Shown here piece after piece: positions 60,136-64,000 of a stretch of DNA of 64,000 bases; the stretch's first letter is position 1, and the number at the start of each line of letters is the position of its first letter. The DNA comes from Vibrio tasmaniensis 1F-187 (GTDB taxonomy: Bacteria > Pseudomonadota > Gammaproteobacteria > Enterobacterales > Vibrionaceae). The notes under the pieces are model-generated. The model saw only the letters and a list, made by a program, of their open reading frames with translations. It had not been told where the DNA came from and made no database searches. Position numbers and translations under genes: made by a program. Location of the stretch: NCBI RefSeq assembly GCF_000272405.2, contig NZ_AJZM02000402.1, positions 65,796 to 129,795 of the forward strand. Reading direction: 5' to 3'.

Positions 60136-60279
60136 TATTACATCACTTGGTTTGGCCGCCGATCAGTAATAAAAATAACCCTCAGGTTACGCATAGCTGG
60201 CTACTAATCAGGTTCCTTACGCTATTAATGATTAGTGGTTTTTGTAACTCTAACCCAGGTACTTACTTGGGTTTTTTTA
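60123..60279 (+). ncRNA. MicX-like small RNA at the 3' side of malG
   Basis: In V. cholerae the sRNA MicX overlaps and extends beyond the 3' end of the malG gene and is cut by RNase E into a shorter stable form. Here the 175 nt after the malG hairpin hold no protein but are structured. ACTAATCA pairs with TGATTAGT around 60200-60237. A clear terminator (AACCCA / TTGGGTT, then T7) ends at 60278. The 5' end is a guess; a longer precursor could begin inside malG. Identification rests on position, the terminator and recalled synteny, not on alignment. Confidence 0.5.
60252..60279 (+). terminator. Second terminator downstream of malG
   Basis: CCCAGGTA and TACTTGGG form the stem, followed by T7. 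It lies about 175 bp past the malG stop and defines the 3' end of the putative sRNA. The following 60280-60631 shows only short TCTCTA-type repeats and no gene. Confidence 0.8.
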
Positions 60280-60631
60280 TGCCCGCTACTTTTATCTCTA
60301 TCTCTATCTCAGTCTTTTTGGTTTCTTTCAGTCATTAAATACTGAAGTACCTCTTTCCTGGATTTTTCCGGTTTCATCTCTCTAATTGAAGACATCAACG
60401 AGTCTCACAAATCAGACACTCAGTATAGGGGGCCACAGCTCTATTGATATATGTGTAATATTTCCATGCGTGATACTTCAATAATTTGCATGCAACGGAT
60501 CGGTCTATTACACAGAAAGTGCCTATAAAGGCAGGCTCGTGTTAATTTTTGTGGTGGGTATTCTCGGTAGTTATTGATTTAGTGGTAAATATTTCAAAAA
60601 GGGAAGGAGAAAAGGAAGAGGTGATGTGAGA

Positions 60632-60904
60632 CTAGAACTCTTTGCTAGAAGGTGCGCAACCTAAATGCTGAAGTAAAACATAGATGCTGTCTTGATAAAG
60701 AGCTACGCGACGAAACAGATCCGCAAACGTCTGATCACCGCCAAAACAAGCTTGGATATAGTGGTTAATTTCATTCGTGTCGTAGCCTTCGACGTACAAA
60801 CTTCTAACCCATTGATACTCAACTGCCTTCAAGTTCGTCAGTGTAGATTCGCAAAGGGTGGGAAATGTTGTGCTCAAAAGTGGCTCCAAGAAATTTAAAT
60901 ACAT
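60632..60904 (-). CDS. Hypothetical 90-residue protein
   Basis: The ORF codes for a small, probably helical, soluble protein with conserved-looking features (EGYDTNEINHYIQACFGG, a C-terminal YQDSIYVLLQHLG). It has no signal peptide and no family I recognise. The start lacks a good ribosome site. Composition looks protein-like rather than random, and no larger gene overlaps it. It could be a genuine small Vibrio protein or a remnant. Confidence 0.5.
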   Translation of the reverse strand: MYLNFLEPLLSTTFPTLCESTLTNLKAVEYQWVRSLYVEGYDTNEINHYIQACFGGDQTFADLFRRVALYQDSIYVLLQHLGCAPSSKEF

Positions 60905-61069
60905 CCATTATGATTGGCGGTATTTAAACAGAGCAAAATGACGACTTTATTACAGTCAAAATAAATCCGTGAACAAGTATCGGATCATTTTAACTTTTGA
61001 CTGGGTATCACGCGTTATAGTCAGCATTAGGTGTGTAACGGATTTACTTGGGTATAGAGAGGGAATTGA

Positions 61070-61098
61070 AAATGCCAAGCAAGTACTGCCTGGCATCG
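61070..61098 (-). terminator. Terminator of the acyl-CoA thioesterase gene
   Basis: ATGCCA and TGGCAT flank a 13-nt loop; the minus-strand side continues TTTTC. Confidence 0.6.
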
Positions 61099-61134
61099 TA
61101 ATAAGGTTTTGTAGAGTATATCTGCTAGCTGCGC

Positions 61135-61638
61135 CTATTTAAGATACTTTACGTGTGCTTCCATCTCTTCACCGATCTGTTTTCGCATGTTCATTAGGCG
61201 AATAGCAGAATCTCTTAATTCGATGTCTTCTGATGTTTCTGGTACCCATTCTGGCACTTTAGTCGGGTTACCATTTTCATCAACAGCGACCATAATCACG
61301 ATACAGTGAGTCGTTAGGCGGTTGTTGAGTTCTTTTGGGTCGCTGGCTTGAACATCGATAGCGATGTGCATAGAAGATGAACCTGTATAAATGACCTTCG
61401 CACTTACTTCAACAAGGTTACCCACATGGATTGGAGCAACGAATCGAATACCACCAGCGTAAGCGGTAATACAGTACTTACCACTCCATCCAGCAGAACA
61501 AGCGTAAGCCGCTAAATCGACCCATTTCATTACGGCACCACCATGAACTTTACCACCAAAGTTCACATCCCCGGGTTCAGCTAAAAAACGCAGAGTAACG
61601 TCTCGTTTACCATCTTGTCGGCTATTGTGACTGCTCAT
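61135..61638 (-). CDS. Acyl-CoA thioesterase (hotdog fold, YciA/BACH-like)
   Basis: Cytoplasmic enzyme predicted to hydrolyse acyl-CoA thioesters. The single hotdog domain opens GDVNFGGKVHGGAVMKWVD with the active-site HGG and catalytic Asp. The core strand FVAPIHVGNLVEVSAKVIY and the acyl-CoA-hydrolase extension to 167 aa follow. AAGGAAG precedes the ATG. It stands alone. Confidence 0.88.
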   Translation of the reverse strand: MSSHNSRQDGKRDVTLRFLAEPGDVNFGGKVHGGAVMKWVDLAAYACSAGWSGKYCITAYAGGIRFVAPIHVGNLVEVSAKVIYTGSSSMHIAIDVQASDPKELNNRLTTHCIVIMVAVDENGNPTKVPEWVPETSEDIELRDSAIRLMNMRKQIGEEMEAHVKYLK

Positions 61639-61779
61639 CTATCTTCCTTCATTATTATTGTTCTGAATAACATGCTCGTTACTTGCTAATAACAATATAC
61701 TTAAGATGACATAAATTAAAGCGGATAATCTCACGAACAAGACTATTTTTTCAAACAGATGGCGAGTTGATGACTATTG

Positions 61780-61881
61780 ATGTTTAAAGGAGGTGGACGT
61801 GACGCTCCAACAGAGGAGTACTCTATCGAGCAAGCTGGCGGAAGGGGGGATTGCAAAAAAAAACACCTAGCGGAATGCTAG
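61780..61881 (+). CDS. Possible small ORFs behind a near-perfect Shine-Dalgarno
   Basis: AAAGGAGGTGGAC (61786-61798), close to the full complement of the 16S tail, directly precedes GTG 61799. That GTG opens a 23-codon frame (start TLQQRSTLSS, end IAKKNT) closing at 61870. An overlapping ATG frame spans 61780-61881 (33 codons; contains EQAGGRGDCKKK). Both cross an A9 tract. Neither resembles a family I know, so translation is uncertain. The ribosome site is the main support. Confidence 0.25.
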   Translation: MFKGGGRDAPTEEYSIEQAGGRGDCKKKHLAEC

Positions 61882-61888
61882 GTGTTTC
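61852..61888 (-). terminator. Strong minus-strand terminator without an obvious gene
   Basis: AAACACCTAGC and GCTAGGTGTTT pair around a 5-nt loop, and on the minus strand T9 follows. No protein gene ends on that strand within 600 bp upstream, so it may end a small RNA. Confidence 0.7.
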
Positions 61889-62462
61889 TAAGCCGTGTGG
61901 TACTCATATCGGTACCTTTTTGAGTTAGCCAACTAACCGTTGCTTATCCGGTTTAGTTTAAGTGATGGTATCTTAATTAATCCCAAAACGATAGTTTTGA
62001 TTGTTTTCTTATAAGCTCACTTTCTGTTCGAAAAGTATAGAACCTTCGCGTAGATATTTCCTTTCGTATTATTGCTAGAAAACTCTTTTAATACATTATT
62101 GCAATAATAATCTGTATTTATCGGTAAGTTAAGGTGTTAAAGCTAAATTTATATCGATTTTAAAGTGTTCACTTTTGTATAAACCAAAGTAACTAGACGG
62201 TTATTTCGTTGCTGTAAATTTTCTAAATGGCTCATAGTGACCTGGGTTACATGAGCCGTGTTACCATAGGAGAGCGATTAGATCAACAGTTACCTGCTTT
62301 CTGGAGAGTTATTCTAACGCTTTGAACACTTAAACCGTACTTAGTGCATTAAATGGAAGTTGGCGAGATATTGCAATAGCAAACACCATTATTAAGTGTA
62401 CTTAAAAGCTTCATGAACGAAAAATAAAATTAGAGAGCATGAATCGAGAAATCGAAAATAAG

Positions 62463-62492
62463 CAAAAGTACCTGCTAACGAGGCAGGTACTG
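62463..62492 (-). terminator. Terminator of the DMT permease
   Basis: AGTACCTGC and GCAGGTACT around a 7-nt loop; the minus strand continues TTTTGC. Confidence 0.8.
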
Positions 62493-62533
62493 AGTGGAAA
62501 ATGGAATGGGGCATTGTCGCTGGTTAAGCGGGG

Positions 62534-63427
62534 TTAGTTTTGCTGAGGTAAGGGAGCCTCAAGCCTTGGTTTTCTTTTGATTTGAGCAAGGATGACACCG
62601 GAAATCACCATTGCACCACCAATGATGTGGAACTGGTTAATCTTTTCACCCAGCCAGGTGGAAGCTAATACAATCGCGATAACTGGCATCAGATTCATAA
62701 ACATCGCGCTTGAATCCGCGCCAATGGTATCAATCGCTTTCACCCACATCCAAGGCGCTAAAATTGAAGCGGCCACCGCGGCGTAAGCTATCAATGGTAT
62801 CGCTTGTTGCGGTGGTAAAAGCTGTTCGCTGGTAAGCCAAAGTGGCGTAAGCATCGCGACAGCAAACAGTCCCTGAATGTAAATCACCACCCAGCTACTG
62901 ATTGGCATTTTCCAGCGTTTCAATAACACACAGTAAGACGCATAAACAAAGGCCGCAATTAACATATAGCCATCGCCTTGAGTCAATTCTTGATGCATGA
63001 AGAATAACGGGTCGCCTTTACCTAACATCAGAGCTAAGCCTGACAGTGACAACACACCGCCCACAATACTCAAACTAGAAATCGACTTGTGCAACAGAGG
63101 GACGCTTAAAAACACACTGATCAATGGAACCAAAGAAGTGATCAGTGCCATGTTAGAAGCGGTTGTGGTTAAGCCCGCGTAATAACCTAGAGATTGGTTC
63201 AACACCATGCCCAAAAAGCCGAGGAACGCTAATTTTGATAGGTTTGGTTTAATGACCGCCCACTGTTTCATTACTGGGCGAATACAGAAAGGCGTGAGAA
63301 TTAACATCGCAAAAAACCAACGGTAAAAACTCATCGCGCTAGGTTCTATGGTGCTTGCAGCAAGCTTGTTGACGATTGCATTGGCGCCCCAGATACAGAC
63401 TGTAAAAAATGGTAAGAGATAATGCAT
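62534..63427 (-). CDS. DMT-superfamily (EamA) permease
   Basis: Inner-membrane exporter with ten hydrophobic helices and two EamA repeats in 297 aa. The first repeat begins FFTVCIWGANAIVNKLAAS, and the second contains the typical LMPVIAIVLASTWLGEKI. The substrate is unknown; relatives export amino acids or nucleobases. GGAATTC precedes the ATG. It is transcribed divergently from an AraC-type regulator 98 bp away, a common pairing for regulated exporters. Confidence 0.88.
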   Translation of the reverse strand: MHYLLPFFTVCIWGANAIVNKLAASTIEPSAMSFYRWFFAMLILTPFCIRPVMKQWAVIKPNLSKLAFLGFLGMVLNQSLGYYAGLTTTASNMALITSLVPLISVFLSVPLLHKSISSLSIVGGVLSLSGLALMLGKGDPLFFMHQELTQGDGYMLIAAFVYASYCVLLKRWKMPISSWVVIYIQGLFAVAMLTPLWLTSEQLLPPQQAIPLIAYAAVAASILAPWMWVKAIDTIGADSSAMFMNLMPVIAIVLASTWLGEKINQFHIIGGAMVISGVILAQIKRKPRLEAPLPQQN

Positions 63428-63525
63428 GTGAATTCCGTGGCGAATGAGTTGATGCGGCTAGTTTGACAGGTCGTTATACTTACAAGTATCTTTATAAAGA
63501 CATCAGGCGCGATAGGAAGACAAGT

Positions 63526-64000
63526 TTGAAAAAACACTCCAGAAACCTTCATCCATCCTTATCAATTGACAAGGCACCATCCAACGTATTTATGAATTTT
63601 GAAGCGTTTCTTTCGAACACTGAAACCCGAGTTCATAGCCACTCATGGGGACAGGTTCAATTGATCAGTGGCGGTATATTAGAGATGGAAGCGGAAAGCA
63701 CTCGATTTCTAGCGCCACCACATCTAGCGATTTGGGTACCGGCCGGGGTGATGCACTGCAGTTATAACCGTAAGCCTTTGGACTACTGCTCGCTAAATAT
63801 CGCCCCAGAACTCACGCAACACCTGCCAGATAAAACCAGCCTTATAAAGATCACGCCGATTGTGTCTTCTATCATCGATGATTTTCGCGATCGTGGGATA
63901 AATGTTGCGGAAACAGAGCAAGACCAAAGGCTCGTTCAGGTACTGCTTGACCAACTTGCGCAGCGTGAGGTTGAACACCACTTCTTGCCTTCGACCGACA
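63526..64000 (+). CDS. AraC-family regulator, N-terminal part (cut by window end)
   Basis: Partial transcriptional regulator, read for 158 codons to the window edge. The cupin-like sensor domain is recognisable: VHSHSWGQVQLISGGILEME, then RFLAPPHLAIWVPAGVMHCS. It is close in pattern to NimR/YeaM-type regulators that sit beside exporters. TTG 63526 is chosen as start because AGGAAGA lies 5 nt upstream; the next in-frame ATG is at 63592. The C-terminal helix-turn-helix is outside the window. Divergent from the DMT permease, its probable target. Confidence 0.8.
   Translation, partial: MKKHSRNLHPSLSIDKAPSNVFMNFEAFLSNTETRVHSHSWGQVQLISGGILEMEAESTRFLAPPHLAIWVPAGVMHCSYNRKPLDYCSLNIAPELTQHLPDKTSLIKITPIVSSIIDDFRDRGINVAETEQDQRLVQVLLDQLAQREVEHHFLPSTD

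Larger units (their letters stand above)
61639..62533. other. Long intergenic region with hairpins and a strong ribosome site
   Basis: An 895-bp AT-rich stretch. It contains a near-consensus Shine-Dalgarno with overlapping short ORFs (61780-61881), a strong minus-strand terminator (61852-61888) and the terminator of the DMT permease (62463-62492). The remaining 62000-62460 shows no gene. Confidence 0.55.

Noticed and set aside
60126..60338. 70-codon plus-strand ORF after malG
   Set aside because: It runs through two hairpins and a T7 tract and has no ribosome site; an RNA explanation fits better.
61926..61950. Second Qrr-like sequence (TTAGCCAACTAACCGTTG) on the plus strand
   Set aside because: It shares only the short TAGCCAACT piece with the Qrr core. 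There is no sigma-54 promoter, LuxO site, GGGTCA stem or downstream terminator on that strand.

Overview
The window looks like a piece of a Vibrio genome, most likely the smaller chromosome of a Splendidus/Harveyi-type marine species. The evidence is a Qrr quorum-sensing small RNA with its sigma-54 promoter and LuxO sites, a thermolabile-hemolysin phospholipase, a complete MalT regulon (malT, malP, malQ, glgB, malK, malEFG), two methyl-accepting chemotaxis proteins and several GGDEF proteins. Species and chromosome are inferences from gene content. Coding density is high, codon use looks uniform, and I see no insertion sequence, prophage, integron, CRISPR array, rRNA or tRNA.

Layout. 0-6 kb: sstT, an rsgA paralogue, a copper-delivery operon for cytochrome oxidase (unknown protein, SCO1, PCuAC) and a DUF368 membrane protein. 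6.2-6.4 kb: qrr. 6.5-17 kb: malT diverges from malP-malQ-glgB. 17-20.3 kb: an ECF transporter (T, double ATPase, UPF0397 S component). 20.5-22.1 kb: a HlyD/DUF3302 pair. 22.3-26.4 kb: a DMT permease and a two-gene TPR/GGDEF operon in which the first GGDEF domain is degenerate. 26.5-28.8 kb: a zinc-ribbon, transposase-like protein of unknown role behind deoD. 29-32.2 kb: an L,D-transpeptidase convergent with an Lpp-type lipoprotein, then a DEAD-box helicase. 32.4-36 kb: a lipolytic cluster (tlh; lipase and its foldase). 36-44.4 kb: a chemoreceptor, pstSCAB behind a Pho box, and a GAF-GAF-GGDEF protein. 44.5-51.5 kb: a six-gene MoxR/Bat operon. 52-54.3 kb: a second chemoreceptor and a small acidic protein. 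54.5-60.3 kb: malK diverging from malEFG, followed by a MicX-like sRNA region. 60.6-64 kb: a small ORF, an acyl-CoA thioesterase, a DMT permease and a divergent AraC regulator cut by the window end.

How it works together. Maltodextrins are imported by MalEFGK and processed by MalP and MalQ, with GlgB linking to glycogen. MalT boxes and CRP-like sites lie in both large mal control regions. The pst genes carry four PhoB half-sites at 11-bp spacing. The lipase and its steric foldase form a secretion pair, and the transpeptidase and Lpp form a cell-wall anchoring pair.

Most notable: the qrr locus; a MicX-like sRNA after malG; a phospholipase with Gly where SGNH enzymes usually have the triad Asp; a lipase foldase with a divergent core motif; a domesticated-transposase-like protein; the paired active/degenerate GGDEF genes; and RNA hairpins between malP/malQ and malE/malF and upstream of malK. 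All homology statements come from reading motifs, not from database searches.
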